Shown here: positions 40,235 to 52,478 of the stretch, piece after piece
Numbering within the stretch: position 1 is the stretch's first letter
Layout of the letters: each line of letters begins with the position of its first letter
Source of the DNA: Triparma columacea
Lineage: Eukaryota; Sar; Bolidophyceae; Parmales; Triparmaceae
Direction of reading: 5' to 3'
Length of the DNA: 64,000 bases
Assembly (NCBI GenBank): GCA_030267965.1
Contig: BRYA01000376.1
Location: forward strand, 6,595-70,594
Made by a program: the position numbers and the translations under genes
Notes under the pieces: generated by a model
Database searches by the model: none
What the model saw: the letters and a program-made list of their open reading frames with translations, nothing else
Told to the model about the DNA's origin: nothing

Positions 40235-43200
40235 TCACTTTCCCGCATTATGCAAAAATATCCCCATTTTCGTTTGGCCGGTTTTTGCGGCGAGCGCTCC
40301 TGCGGTGACCTTCTTTTGGTCCTTGATTTCCACGAACTCCCGCTTCAGTAACGCCCCCCCCGCCGCCTCTGCTGCGGCAACCAATATTTTCACCACATCA
40401 AACGCCTTGTTTGCGACAGCGAGGTGCAGAATACTTCTTCCGTCGAGCTTCCTCCTCGTGCAAATATTCAACCTGGGGCCCTTCGTTCCCTCAAACCTCT
40501 CGGCGACTTGAAGGAAGATGTTGAGGAGGTGTAACATTTGTGATGGGGAAAACAGATTTTTAATGGCTTCCCGAAGGGGAAGAGAACCAATCTGCATCTC
40601 CTCATCATCGTCCTCGTCCCCCTCCCCCTGCCCCACCATGCCGTCAACTAAGTGGAATAGGACGCTCTCCCCCCCTGTGTCAACGCAACTAGTCAGCTCA
40701 ATTAAGAGATCCTCCCTGACATGCCATTCGTTCCCCTTCTCTTCCTCCAAGCTTCCCCCCCCCTCCTCCCCTTTCACTTCCTCTATCAAGACGTCCTCAA
40801 GAAAGAACGAAATAAAATCCATGTCCCCCGTTCTCAGAAGCTCCCAAAGGACCGGTTGCTGTCCTCCGCCGTCGAACTCTGAGCCATTTTCAATGCACGC
40901 CCTCGTGGCTTCCCTGTTCTTGCTCCGAACCGCGAGGTGCAAGGCAGTATCGACGCCACCCTCGATGGGAACGTCGAGACCCACCGCCTCTCTGCCGAAC
41001 ATGTTGATGAATTTACCCGTGTGGCCTCCCTCCTTCCCCGCCGAACAGGAGTAGTGAAGTGGGGTTTTTCCAAACCTGCGTGAGTGAAGCAGTGTCGCGA
41101 GAGAGATAAGGGTTAGGGACGACTTTCTTCGGCTCCTTCCACCCCTTCCTCCTCTTCGTGACTCCTCCATTCCAGCTCACCTGTCCCTCTCCCTCAACCT
41201 CCCCTTGACCTCGCTGAACAGGTTCCACCAACTCTCGACGTCCACTCCTCCCCTACCAGTGGCCTCAAACAGGGTGTGAAAGACATTTCGCCCATCCTTA
41301 TCGACGGCGTTTGTGTCCGCCCCCTTCTCTTTCATCAAGTACGTTGCGATTTTGTAGTTGCCGCTCCGCACCGTTTCCAACAGGGGAGATGATCCAATAT
41401 CGTCAAAGGTCTCAATGAATGCCCCCCCTGCCTCGACCAGCACGGTGAAGAAATCGTCGAGAACTTCCACGACCTCAGGATTGTCCATTTCATTTCTCAC
41501 CCCAGCCAGAATTAGGTCCGACTTCAAGTCCGCCAGGCCATACCTCTTCTCCTCATCGTCGGCATTGGGATTGCTGTTTGGATTTGGAAAAGTACCCTCC
41601 GTGTCGAAGTTGGAGATAAGGTAGTGCAAAACCTGGTGATTCCCACTTGTTGCGGCAAGCGTGAGGCACTGCGTTGTAATGACTGTGGGAGGGAAATAAT
41701 TCAGGATTGTCCTGATCGACCCAAGGTTCGAACGTTTGATGGCGAGGTCAATAGGGGTGATATTCGCAGAGTCTGGGATTTCAAGCAAACACTCAGGGTT
41801 TGCGAGTTGCTCGATCGCCGAGGAGCACAAGAGTTGAACAATAACGTCCAAGCTGTCGCCGTCCAGCTCATCGAAACCTTCGTTTTTGTCACTATCATCT
41901 TCGTCGTCGTCCTTGTCCTCGCAGTCTACTGCCATGTGCATGGCGGTGTAACCCCTACCACCGATTTCCTTCGCAGTCAAGACGTCCTCGAGAATCTGAG
42001 AGTCCATCTTTTCCAGCAACATCTGCACTGCCTCCTCGTTGCTATTTGCGACTGCAAGTTGAAGAGGATTCCGCCCCTGCATGCCCCCACGGCGAGTCAG
42101 AAGTTCGCAGAGAAGCTGTCCCTCAGACGGGACCGCGGACTCGAGGGCTAAATTGATTTTCTTGTTCTGCGCCTCGATGAGACTACTGGTGTTGGGATCC
42201 TCCTCGTCAAAAGCAGTAAAGTCCATACCTTTTGGCTCGCGAAATCTCTTTGGGACAGTTTGAGCTGCAGTGAGCAGGATGGGGTTCGTCGGTTGGTAAA
42301 GTGAGGGTAAGGAACGCAACTGTGCCTCTAAATTCTCACCTACGATCATCTTGTTCGTTGATATTTCAATGACGGCTTCTGCAGAAGTGACGTTTCCTCC
42401 ACTGGACTCGTCGTTTTCCTTGGCCAGAATCTCCTTCTGCTTCTGTGTCTCAATTTTCTCTGCCATTCCATCACCGGCATCTTCCAAAATCCCACGCAAA
42501 GCTTTGTCCTCGATGATTCTCTTGATCCACGATATAAACTTGTCGTTGAGGAAGGAGGAAGAAAGAAGGAAGTCAATCGATTCCGTAGCATTTGCAGTAG
42601 CCGCGGCATGCAACGGTGAGTAGTTGGAGAAGTTGGACCCCGAGAGAACGTCGATTACGAATTGCTCGTCTTTTTCGTTATCAAACGCGTTGGAGAAGAA
42701 AGGTTTGAGGAGGCCAACCTCGTTGGTGGCCGCGGCCAGTGCTACAGCTGACATGACTTGGGAACCCAGATTGAAGAGAGGCGATAACGAGGTGCAGGGA
42801 ACCTCATTGACATTAAATGCATTGCCTTGAAAGAGAAGCGAACTGAGGATTGGCGTCTTAGAGAAAACTGGGGATGAAGCAGAAAGGACCGCCGACACAG
42901 CATTCTTGCCGTCGTCGTACGGGGAGTACAGCTTCGCTCCCATTTGAATCAGGAACTCTGCGATTTGGGTGTATCCGAGAGAAGCTGCGTGCGCAAGGGG
43001 GCTGGGGGGGAGCGAAGGGTTGGGGTTAGTGTTTTCCGCTCTTTACCTTTTCACTTCTCCACTCTACTCACCTCAGCCCAAATTTATCCCTCAGATTAAT
43101 GTCGCAATTACAGTCGTTCACGAGGGTCTGAACGCCATACAAACAGTTCATATTTACGCAGATTACCAATGCAGTGGCGTCCTTGTATTTGCTATCGGTG

Positions 43201-43892
43201 AAGGTCGCATCTACAAAAGAGGAGGCCGGAAGGGAGGACGCTTTGGCTGCATCGTAAAGAGATAGCATTGAGTCAATTACTCTTTGGTCGCTATCGGCCG
43301 CATCTGCATTCAGGCAGAGGAGATGGAGAGCGTTGTAATCAAATAAGTTCCGACGGGAGAGATGGGAGGAGATGAAAGAAGGAGTTTGCAAGGTTGGAGG
43401 ATCAGAAGGTTTCAGCAGCAAGGTCCGGATGCATTCGGGGGAAGAGGACAGTGCGGCGAGCATGAGGGGGGTGTTGTTGTGCCTGTCGACTGATGAAGCC
43501 GAAAATCCGTAGTTGTTGAGAACAAAGATGGCAGCATGGTTTTTTGAGTAGCAGGCGATATGAAGAGGAGAGTGTAGGGTTTTGGGCTCCGGGGGGACAA
43601 TGTCATGGGAGGCCTTACTGGTCGTTGTTGAGGATGTTGGCGAAGGAGGTTGAGGGGAGTAAAGCGAGGGATCAAGGACCAACTTGGCGAGAGCATCGCC
43701 AAGCTCTTCAGTCTTGCCTGGCAACCCGCTGAGGATGCGGACGAGATTAAATTTATGTTCAAGGAACTTCGACGGTGGCGGAGGGGCGTCCAGAGAGGGG
43801 TCAGAATGTGAATAGTCCACTACTTTTGGATCGGGATTATATTGTTTTGGAAGGGAAGGGATGGAGGGGATGATCTGGGCGTGGGGATTCAT
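40235..43892 (-). CDS. large ankyrin-repeat protein
   Basis: Four exons, 43892-43072, 43001-42340, 42264-41181 and 41075-40235, give 1135 residues. Earlier in-frame sequence up to 43991 has no ATG. Ankyrin helices are spread along the length: SPLHIACYSKNHAAIFVLNN, NNTPLMLAALSSSPECI, YNALHLLC, NPLQLAVANSNEEAVQMLL, TPIDLAIKRSNLGSIRTIL, TALHLAVRSKNREAT and RSILHLAVANKAFDVVKIL. Insertions and acidic loops separate them, so the repeats are degenerate. Intron 2 is 75 nt, a multiple of three and free of stops, so it hides inside a long frame; the splice GTAG|GTGAGA to CTGCAG restores NKMIVAQTVPKRF. No catalytic domain, signal or membrane part is seen. It probably acts as a scaffold. Confidence 0.85.
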
Positions 43893-44036
43893 TGCAATTA
43901 GGAGGTGGTTGGTAGGGTGGGTAGATGGGGGGGGCGGAGGGGGGGAGAGAGGTGGTAATTGGGACGCCAAGCTCGACAGCAAAATGAACACTCAATTAAT
44001 TTCAAGGACGAAGGTAAAAAGAGCAAAGAGTGAGTG
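43893..44036. promoter_or_regulatory. 144-bp region between two divergent ankyrin-type genes
   Basis: The large ankyrin gene and the ankyrin-like/MORN gene start back to back here. A bidirectional promoter is likely; no specific sites recognised. Confidence 0.5.
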
Positions 44037-46322
44037 ATGGCAGCAATCATGACAGAATTGGGCGCCAAATTGGCAAATAGTAAAGTTGCCGTGCGAGCTG
44101 GAAGAAGAAAGTCGTCGATTCTGAAGGGTAGAGGAACGAATGAATTGAAGGATCTGCAATCAAAGATCCAACAGTTCGGGGCAGGGGAGGGTAGAGAAGG
44201 GGGGATTGATGGGGATGGTGAAGAGGGGGACGAACATAGCTTCTCCGGGGAGGAGGAAGAAGATTTCTTCCGCCTGTTGAGAGACGGAAACTTGCAGAAG
44301 CTCGAAGAGATGGTGTCCCAGCACCCCAGCTTGGTTGATGTTGAGTTTGGGGTGGTCGACGGGGGGGGAGGGAGCGCGTATGCGTACTCAGGAAAGGTGG
44401 ACGATGGTTTCTGTGGCCCTTTTCACATCGCTGCCGAGGCTGGGAGGAAGGACGTACTGCTCTTTCTGCAGGAGAAGCACCCAGAGGAAGATGCATTCTT
44501 GATCGAGGATTACAAAGAGAGGCTCCCTGAGGAGGTCGCGAATGGTGAGGCTGTGGGGTTGCTGAAACAGCTTAGAGAGAAGGTGGAGGCTGCGGAGGGT
44601 GGCGGGTTCTCAGCCCAGGACGAGGAGGATTTCTTCTACGCTCTAAGGGCGGGGGTGATGGAGACTGTGGAGACGTTGGTTGGGAAGTTCCCGGGTTTGT
44701 TAGAGGCCAAGTTCGGGGTGTGGGAGGGTTACGATACGAAAGGGATGATGCCTCAGGTGAAATCGAAGCGCATCTACACTTACACTGGGAACCTTAACGA
44801 GGGTTTCTGTGGGCCATACCATGTGGCTGCCGAGGCGGGGCACAAGGGGCTTATTTTGTTCTTGAGTGAGAAGCACGTGAGAGAGGGGGGGTATGAAGAT
44901 AAGGATTATAGGGGTAAAAGTCCGGAGGAGATCGCGAACGGGGAGGCCCTTGATGCGTTCAAGGAACTGAGGGGCATGAGCAAGGAGGCGAAGGAGGTCT
45001 TCGAGGGCGAGTATGATGCGGAGGGGGAGCGAAAGGTCGGAAGACTGCTGAAGAAGCTAGAGGGGTACGAGGAGGATCTGATTGTTCACTACAATGGGCA
45101 CTGGAAGGAGGGCAAGTTTTGGGGCAATGGTGTGCTGTATTGGGAGGGCATCGTGGACAGGGATAACGAGGGGAGACCGCTGAGGATGTACGAAGGCGGC
45201 TTCAGGGCTGGAAAGTTTCATGGTCGTGGGGTGTTGTTTGCGGATCCGAGGGTTGAGAAGGAGGGTTTGAGGTGAGTTGGGGTGGGGGGTGCGGGAAGTG
45301 GGGGGGGCGGGGGGTGGAAGAGGGGGGCGTTAAGGGGGGGGGGGTCAAAACGTTGGCATTTACTCATCTTCTCCTCCCGCAGATTTGGAAAGAGAAATTT
45401 AGAGGAAAAGGTGTTTGTGGGTAACTTTAAGGATGGACTGAAACACGGGCAGGCGGTGGAGTGGCAAGACAATGAAATCATCTTCGAGGGCAACTATAAG
45501 AACGGGAAGAAGAGCGGGTACGGTGTCTACACCCCGGCAAAGGGAAACAGATACGAAGGAAACTTTGAGGACGACAAGAAGCACGGGGCGGGAACTTACT
45601 TCTTTCCGGATGGGTCCAAGTACGAGGGCATGTTCCATGAGGACATCATGCACGGGCATGCAACGGTTTACAAGTCTGGACAGAAGCCGAAGAACTTCAT
45701 ATATGAGGACGGCAAGGAGGTCGAAGAGGTTTCAAAGAAGTTCATAGCGGACCCTCTGGAATTGTTCGGGGAGGGGGGGGGAGGGGGAGGGGGAGGGATA
45801 GAGGGAAGGGCGGAGGGAGTTGAGGAGAACCTCTTTGACAGGGATGATGGGCTAGACGCTTACATCGTCAGGATAGCCATAGTGTTCTTGGATGGGTTGG
45901 GAAAGGTGCTGGAAAGGAAGAGGATGAAAAGTGGAGGGGACGAGGGGGGGGACTGGGTATTCGAACAGGTAAGGTGAAGGGGGGGGAGGGGGGGGCATCG
46001 CTGGGAAGGCACAAACGCAACAAACTCACACCTTTCCCAAACAACAAAAAACCCTCAGCTACAAACCATAGTGACGGAGGCTAAAGGAGAAGTCATCGCG
46101 AGGAGGAAGGAAATGGACACCTACATGAACAGAAAGGGGATGTTCGCCACCGGAGACGAGGAGGAGATGTTAGAGGCTCTCAACAACCAAGAAGGGGACA
46201 TAAGTAACAGACTTATTGAAATGTGCGTCAACTTTGCCAACAACGATTCAACGGGACGGGGCGAAAGCATCGTCAACCGGCTAGAAATACTGTTGCTCAG
46301 GGCCAAGGCCAACTTTAAATGA
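44037..46322 (+). CDS. duplicated ankyrin-like module plus MORN repeats
   Basis: Three exons, 44037-45271, 45383-45968 and 46059-46322, give 694 residues. The first half holds two copies of one module, about 150 residues each: EEDFFRLLRDGN to DDGFCGPFHIAAEAGRKDVL and EVANGEAVGLLKQL, then EEDFFYALRAGV to NEGFCGPYHVAAEAGHKGLI and EIANGEALDAFKEL. Both look like ankyrin pairs. About six MORN repeats follow (HYNGHWKEGKFWGNGVLYW, YEGGFRAGKFHGRGVLF, FVGNFKDGLKHGQ, FEGNYKNGKKSGYGVY, YEGNFEDDKKHGAGTYFF, YEGMFHEDIMHGHA). The end is helical and charged. MORN proteins bind membranes or axonemal and cortical structures; the exact job is unknown. Confidence 0.88.
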
Positions 46323-46795
46323 TAGAAGGATGTAGGAGGTTGAGAAGGGACTGTAAAATACTTTTTTAGGCAAAAGGGGCATTGGCATTTCAAGATTTGG
46401 ATCAAGGAAGGGACTTTTTCGACATCATCTCTGCAAACGTAAGTCCTACCTTTAACTTTAACAAGGTACGTATCAGTTGTGAAAGTTGTCACTTTAGATT
46501 CTTTATACTGTTTATTTTGCCCATAGCAGCGTGTGAGTGGTTGTGGATGGCATTAGAGGCTGAAAATTAAGATACTGGAGTCCAATCCCGACGTCGGGGG
46601 GGGTTTGGTTGTTTGCCTCAGTGGGGTAACTGAGATCTTAACTTGAGCTGGAAAATAGCAAACTGATACTAACTCACTCCTCATCTCCCTTTAATCTCCT
46701 CTAGAACGTCACTTCAAGGATAAAAGGCACCGACTCAACTCAGTCGCTAAACAGCTGTGCTTGCAGCAGGAAGTGAAGACGTCAGGAAGGTAGTT
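46323..46795. other. intergenic region before the bZIP gene
   Basis: This 473-bp stretch lies between two genes in the same direction. An AG at about 46764 (GCTTGCAG) in front of the bZIP frame may be a 3' splice site for an untranslated or coding first exon. I see no other gene. Confidence 0.4.
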
Positions 46796-48412
46796 ATGAA
46801 CACTCTGAATGATGATACGAGGAACATGGGAGCTAGTGCGCTGTTGGGCATCAAAAGATCGGCCTCAAAACAGGATCTGCAGAGCATTATGGACGAACTT
46901 GGTGGGGCGTCAAATCCAGACTCATCCGTGAAGAACATCACCCCAGAATTCGATCCTAGCGGGATTCTGACTCCCTCGATCATCGGAAGGGCCGATGGTA
47001 ACATGGAGTCGCTGGCCAGCGCGGAGAGCATGTCACAGTTCCTGGGACAAACCTACCCCTTACCACCCCCAGCGACCCTGCAAATGTATCCCCAAAATAA
47101 CATCGCCGGCAGCAGGCTGTTCAATGGCTCCCCGACACCAAATACCACAGAGCAGCTGCACCATCAAACCTTCCAATCTGAGCAAATAAACCATATTCAC
47201 ATGTTTGGCAACTATGCACCTCCCCAGGACCTTCATAGCTATCACACGGCCCTCAATCCGCCGGGGCCGCTTATCCCACACACAGCGCCCGCCGAGGCCT
47301 CACAAGTATCCACGACAACCGCTTCGGGTAGAAGCAAGAGGAATGCGGCCCCCAAGGTGCCGACGAGGGTGTCGGGGAGGAAGAGGACGATTGCCAAGCC
47401 AAAGACGACGGACTCGGCGAGTGCGCCGCTCATGGGGGGGCGAGGGAAATCGAGAAAGCAGGACAATGCGAACGCAGCTCCTATCCTCAAGAAGCAGATA
47501 GTGGACGCGATGAACTCAAAGCCGCAGAGAGGGAGGAAGAGGAGTAATCTCACTGATGAGGAGAGACAGGAGCTCACGCGCACAAGAAACAGGCAGCACG
47601 CGAAGAGCACGAGAGAGAGGAAGAAGGCAAGGCTCGAGGATCTCACAAAGATCGAGGAAGAATTTAACGAGCTCCTCGGCAGACTAGCGACAGAGGATGA
47701 GAGAAGGAAAGTCGTCGAGGCGGTCATCAGCTCCCGGGGCCAAAGTGAACCCCCCTCCTTCATCGCGCATGGCCCCTCGACCTACGACATGGAGGGCAAC
47801 GAGATCGCTGCGCCTCCGGTGAGCTTTGAGCACTGCTTCGACGACCCCGACTCCTTCTCTTTCAAAAGACCGGGAAAGACAATTCGAGGCCTCACCAATC
47901 TAGCGAAGGACAACTCTGACCTTCTAGTGGCAATCACCAACAAGTTCGACGAGAAGGCTGCCAAGTCCCTGTCGGTCACAGTCTACGGAGGGGAGCAGGG
48001 GGTCGCGCTCGCGAGGGACTTCGCCTTTGGGCAATGGGAGATGAAAACCGTCACCAACGCTACGGCGCACGCTCAGACGATTGCCGCCGGCTTCTTCAAG
48101 GTAATCTTCAGACCAGGCCTGCCAAAGATTATGGAGCTGGAGTTCTCGGCAGATGACGTCAAGATGGCAATCGAAGACGGCAACTTCGAGCAACTCCCGA
48201 GCTTCCCTTCCGTGAGTAGCTTCCCAATGAATCTTAGCGACGCTAATTTAATGATACATACGAGCCACAGCAGCTCAGGAATCCTCGGGCTCAGCAACAG
48301 TGGCTCCTCTATCAACAACATGACGGGCCTCTCTTCGTTCCCCAGCAACGGACACCTTGGAGCACTCCACCACAACCTCAGCCAGCAATCACAGCGTTCA
48401 GAGGAAAGGTGA
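46796..48412 (+). CDS. bZIP transcription factor with unassigned C-terminal domain
   Basis: One visible exon of 538 residues from ATG 46796; an upstream exon is possible. The basic region lies near residues 255-282: ERQELTRTRNRQHAKSTRER and KKARLEDL, with the N-x7-R spacing (Asn-Arg-Gln-His-Ala-Lys-Ser-Thr-Arg). The zipper behind it is short (Leu, Phe, Leu at seven-residue steps), so dimerisation may be weak or helped by another part. Residues about 345-465 form a compact, conserved-looking domain (FEHCFDDPDSF, LVAITNKFDEKAAKSLSVTV, FGQWEMKTVTNATAHAQTIA, AGFFKVIFRPG), reminiscent of small cone-shaped folds such as NTF2-like domains, but unproven. No LOV domain, so not an aureochrome. Confidence 0.85.
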   Translation: MNTLNDDTRNMGASALLGIKRSASKQDLQSIMDELGGASNPDSSVKNITPEFDPSGILTPSIIGRADGNMESLASAESMSQFLGQTYPLPPPATLQMYPQNNIAGSRLFNGSPTPNTTEQLHHQTFQSEQINHIHMFGNYAPPQDLHSYHTALNPPGPLIPHTAPAEASQVSTTTASGRSKRNAAPKVPTRVSGRKRTIAKPKTTDSASAPLMGGRGKSRKQDNANAAPILKKQIVDAMNSKPQRGRKRSNLTDEERQELTRTRNRQHAKSTRERKKARLEDLTKIEEEFNELLGRLATEDERRKVVEAVISSRGQSEPPSFIAHGPSTYDMEGNEIAAPPVSFEHCFDDPDSFSFKRPGKTIRGLTNLAKDNSDLLVAITNKFDEKAAKSLSVTVYGGEQGVALARDFAFGQWEMKTVTNATAHAQTIAAGFFKVIFRPGLPKIMELEFSADDVKMAIEDGNFEQLPSFPSVSSFPMNLSDANLMIHTSHSSSGILGLSNSGSSINNMTGLSSFPSNGHLGALHHNLSQQSQRSEER

Positions 48413-48644
48413 ACACCGCCCTGAATGTATCCGGTGCGGGAGGGGCTCCAACCTACACCACACAGAACAACACAGGTCACGAAGGCCATGCCGACCAACA
48501 CCAACCACAATGAGTTATCAAAAAAACGAATAAGTCTCGACGACATACATGCTACTACTAAATGAGAAGAAGGAAGAGAGGGTTAAAGAGTAAGATTTGA
48601 AATCTTCACGCAAAAATGCGATCGATATAAGTTTTTTTTTCTGG

Positions 48645-51600
48645 TTACATTTTTCCTGGCCTCCTCATCGCCCCTGGCGGGCCTCCTGGTCCCCGCCTCT
48701 CTCTTCCTCCTTCCTTCAATTTGTTCAATTCCGCCTTCAGCGCCTTGAGTTGTTTTGCCTGTCCGGCTGATCCTCCCTGCTGGTAGTTTTTCACGTTTTT
48801 GCATCTTTTCGCGAAGTCTAGCGAATTTCCAGTCTCGCTTCTGTTGTAGTCGGCCGGGCTGCAACACACAAACATGAGAGTCTTGGCGTTGCCTCCTATG
48901 CTGTCGGACATGAGCATGGTAAGGGGGTGGTTCCTGTACGGCACGTGCTTGGATCCAGTCGTTAAGGCACTGATGACGTCTCCCAGGGCACTCAGGCTCT
49001 TGTTGATGCTCTGTGCCTCCTTCAGTTGATCTCCAGTGGCACCGCTCTTTCCAACCCTCTCAGAACCAGCCAAATCAACGAGTGTTAGCTTACCGCTCAC
49101 GATGGCCCCGGTGCGCTTGTTAGTTATTTTCGTCTTTATCGAGGTGATCAAGTGTGATCGACTACTGTCTGCGTTCATTTGCGTGGACGCCACAGTCCTG
49201 CTCTCTGCTCCCCTCTTGAACAGGTCCAACAACCCCTGAACGTTCGCCACCTCTTCCTCGACGCTCCCAACGACCTCGACGAAGCCTGTTTTGCTGTGCT
49301 CGGCCAACTTTATTTCGAGTTTGGGTTTCTTCCCGATGCCTTTGTCGGGAGAGGCTAGCAAATCCACCACTGCGTCATTGTAAAGCTCAAACATTGTGGC
49401 TGAGACAGACACGTCGCTACTGGCTTCCCTTTCTTTCAGCACCCTGAAGAGCTCGGATGCTGCTCTGGGGGCAAGACCTGTCAGGGGGTCGACAGTCCCA
49501 TCCTCCCCGATGCCGCCTCCAACACCACCGGCACCAAACATCGTAAAAGTCTTTCCAGATCCTGTCTGTCCATACGCAAATATACACACATTGAATCCGT
49601 CAACCGCACTCGTGATGAGATAAGACGTGTCTTTAAACACGTTCTCCTGGGTGTTTCCAGCGGCAACATTGCCGCTGAACACAGAGTCAAAGTCCCATGT
49701 CTTGGCGACGTCTCCCTTTTTCTCAGGATCTGGGAGGATGAGCGCTGTCTTCTTCGACTCGGCCTTGCACGCCTCGGAAGATCCGTTGCCTATCTCTTTC
49801 TTACTAAGTGGCCGGATTCTCACGTAGACACGGATTCTGCCCTTCATATCCTCAATCTTGTTGTGGAGGGTCTTCCTCCTCTCTGTCTCTATCGCCAGCG
49901 CCTTGTGCAGCCGATCGTTGTTCTCGAGTAGCCCACTCGCCTCCTTAATCTTTGCGTCGTTGGTCTTAATCTTTTCCAGAAGGATGGCTTGCTGTTTATT
50001 GGCGTTTTCTGCGGCCAGCTTTGCTTCGTTAAGCTCTGTGATTTGAGACAACCGAAGTAGCTGCTGCTCTTGGAGCTCCTTCTTGATGGCAGCAAGGGCT
50101 TCCTCGTGGTCCTTCTTTATTTCGCCTATTTCCTCTTCCTGGGCTCCCATTGATTGAACAAGGTCGTCCCTCATGGTGCTGAGTTTGCTTTGCGCCTCCA
50201 GTAGCATCTTTTCCTTTGTTTCGAGTTGTTTGCTAAGCTGCAGCATGTCCTTGGAAGCCTGATGGGGGGGTGGGGTCAGCGTTGGGGGTCCATTATGTAC
50301 ATGGTGGAGCTCTACTTCTTCTCTCCCTTTTTCTCACCTTCTCTGTTGACTTCTTCATGTCAGCCTCTAGTGCGTTGATGCGCTCGAAGTCGGCCTTCCT
50401 TGCCGCCTCCATGACTTCCTTGCTAACATCTCCACCTCCACCCCCGTCTTCGCCGTCGAGAAGACCCAGCGCCTCCTCCTTCGCTTTTCTCTCTCGCTCG
50501 AGCTGATCCTTAAGGCTATTGACAGTCTCTTGTTCGTTCTCGAGCTTCTTCTCCGTAACCACAAGAAGCCTTTCCACCGATGTGATTGCAGTCTGCAGCT
50601 CCAGGTTTTGCTTCGTGAGCTCCTCGACTGCGTAGAGCGAAGGGTAGGGTTGGGGGTGAGAGGTTCTGGGACTGATTTGCTTTCCTTCGATATCTCTCAC
50701 CTTTACCAGTCTTGGCCTTGATGTCCTCCTCCATTTTTGTAGCCTTTGAGGAAGATACCCACATCTGCACCTCGTCAGGGTCCTTTGCCTCTTCGGGACT
50801 GGTGCTGCCTCCCCCTCCGCCCTTGCTAAGTTGCTCCTGGAGGTCGATAATTTGTTTGTTCAGTTTCAGTATCTCTAGCTCCTTCTTAGCAACTTCGCTG
50901 CGCAGGAGCTCCACCGTTGTGTCGTCCACGAATGAATTCTGCCCACCACTGACAATACCTCCAGGGCTCCCGATCTTCTGCTCCAGGCTCTTGAGCTGCT
51001 CGACGAGCTGCAGCTCCATCTTCTCCTGCATTGATTTCATCCTCTGCTCAAAGGTCTCCTTGGAGACGCTTTTGTCCACGGACGGTCGGCGGGTGGGATC
51101 TCTCGATGGGGTGACTAGACTTTCCTGCTTCGAAAACTCTTTGAATTCGTCCTCCCACATGCTCTCCCCTGATATTCCATTTATGTAATAGACGTTTCCA
51201 TTGTCGTCCTTTTGCTTCTCCCAGGCATCCATGTTGTTAATGTTTGACTCCTCAAGGCTGGGGAAGGGACTGTCCTGCTGCTTCCCGACGTACTTGCCCT
51301 TGGGGGGGGTCGGGGCGGAGAGGTTGAAAGAGGACATGTTCTTCTTCACAGTCTTGAGGAACTCAACGCAATCCTCGGCGTTCTCGTGTTGGATAGCGTA
51401 GGCAACTGGGTCGCAGCCGTGGTTGTCCATGGTTGAGGGAAGGGCCCCGGCGTTGCACAGGAGTTTGCAGAGTGAAGTGTCGCCGGCTGAAGCAGCCCAG
51501 TGCAACGGGGTGCAGCCGTACGATTTTTCTACTACTTCCGCGGAGGCGCCGTTTTCTATGAGGAGCTGTGCGGACTCTGGTGAAAATGTGTCTGTGTAAC

Positions 51601-52435
51601 AGCAGAAGTGAAGGGGACAGGCGCCGTCCTTGTTACGGATGTTGACGTCAACGCCCTTGTTAAGGAGCTTAGGTACCAAATCGAAAGCTCCATACTGGGT
51701 GGCAAGGAGGAGGATCGAGTTGCCGTGCTCGTCGGTGAGATTGAGGGCGTCGGGACCAAGCTTGTCTAGAGTCTCCCTCACGATCTGATCACTATACTCG
51801 TCTCCTGTACCGTAAAATCCAAAGTATTCCTGCGATGAGTGAAGCGAGTCCGGAAAGTGTTGCGTTGGTTTACATATCACTGGGTGCCTTTCGACGTGCA
51901 AATTATCCTTCAAGTTAAACTTTGTACTAACCTGCAACAGTTCGAGAAGCTGCCTATCCTCGTCGTCGATCTCGACGAGTGCGGGCATCTCGGGTGTGTC
52001 CCAGTGCTTCTTTCTGTGCTTCTTCCGCTTCTTGCGCTTTCGCCTCCTCCTCTTCTTGCTGCTGCCATGATGGTGATTATCTGAACCAGAGGAATCCGAG
52101 TCTGAGCCCGAGGAGGAAGACGAAGACGACTCAGAGGACGACTCAGAGGACGACTCAGAGGACGATGAATCCCAGTCTTTCTTCTTTTTCTTCTTCGATG
52201 ACTTAGCCTTGGAGCCGTTTATTGGGGTTTTTGGAGGAGTTCGGGTGGGGGGGTTTGAGGTGCCATTTGCTACTGGATCAGAGGTCGGGGTTGCCGGGTC
52301 GTTTTCGGGCGCGGTAGGGTCGATCTTGGCGGACTTCGCGTATTTGGTGGACGAGGACCCTGAGCCCATGGCAGGACTTTGTCGTGTCCAAGGAAGTGGA
52401 GAGGGGGGGGCAAGCATCCCGAAGTCAAAATTCAT
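48645..52435 (-). CDS. kinesin-14-type motor with ankyrin and WW domains
   Basis: Five exons, 52435-51932, 51829-50701, 50627-50338 and 50258-48645, the first intron being in frame and stopless, give 1178 residues (four coding segments; phases 0, 1, 0). Order: a phospho-acidic Ser/Glu and poly-Lys head; ankyrin repeats near 190-330 (GNSILLLATQYGAFDLVPKL, CPLHFCCYTD, CTPLHWAASAGDTSLCKLLC); a WW domain near 369-397 (WEKQKDDNGNVYYINGISGE); coiled coil; then a C-terminal motor from about 780 (KGRIRVYVRIRPL, AYGQTGSGKT, NADSSRSH, DLAGSERVGKSGA). The motor behind its coiled coil is the kinesin-14 layout, normally minus-end directed. It ends in a short Gly/Arg/Pro tail. Cargo may bind the ankyrin or WW parts. 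Confidence 0.9.
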
Positions 52436-52478
52436 TTATTTTTTCTCTTTCTTCAAATTTTTGATACCGGCCTGATAA
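52436..52478. promoter_or_regulatory. 43-bp gap between divergent start codons
   Basis: The kinesin ATG and the ATG of the next gene lie 43 bp apart on opposite strands. Transcripts must overlap or have almost no 5' leaders, and the promoters share sequence with the neighbours' first exons. Confidence 0.6.
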
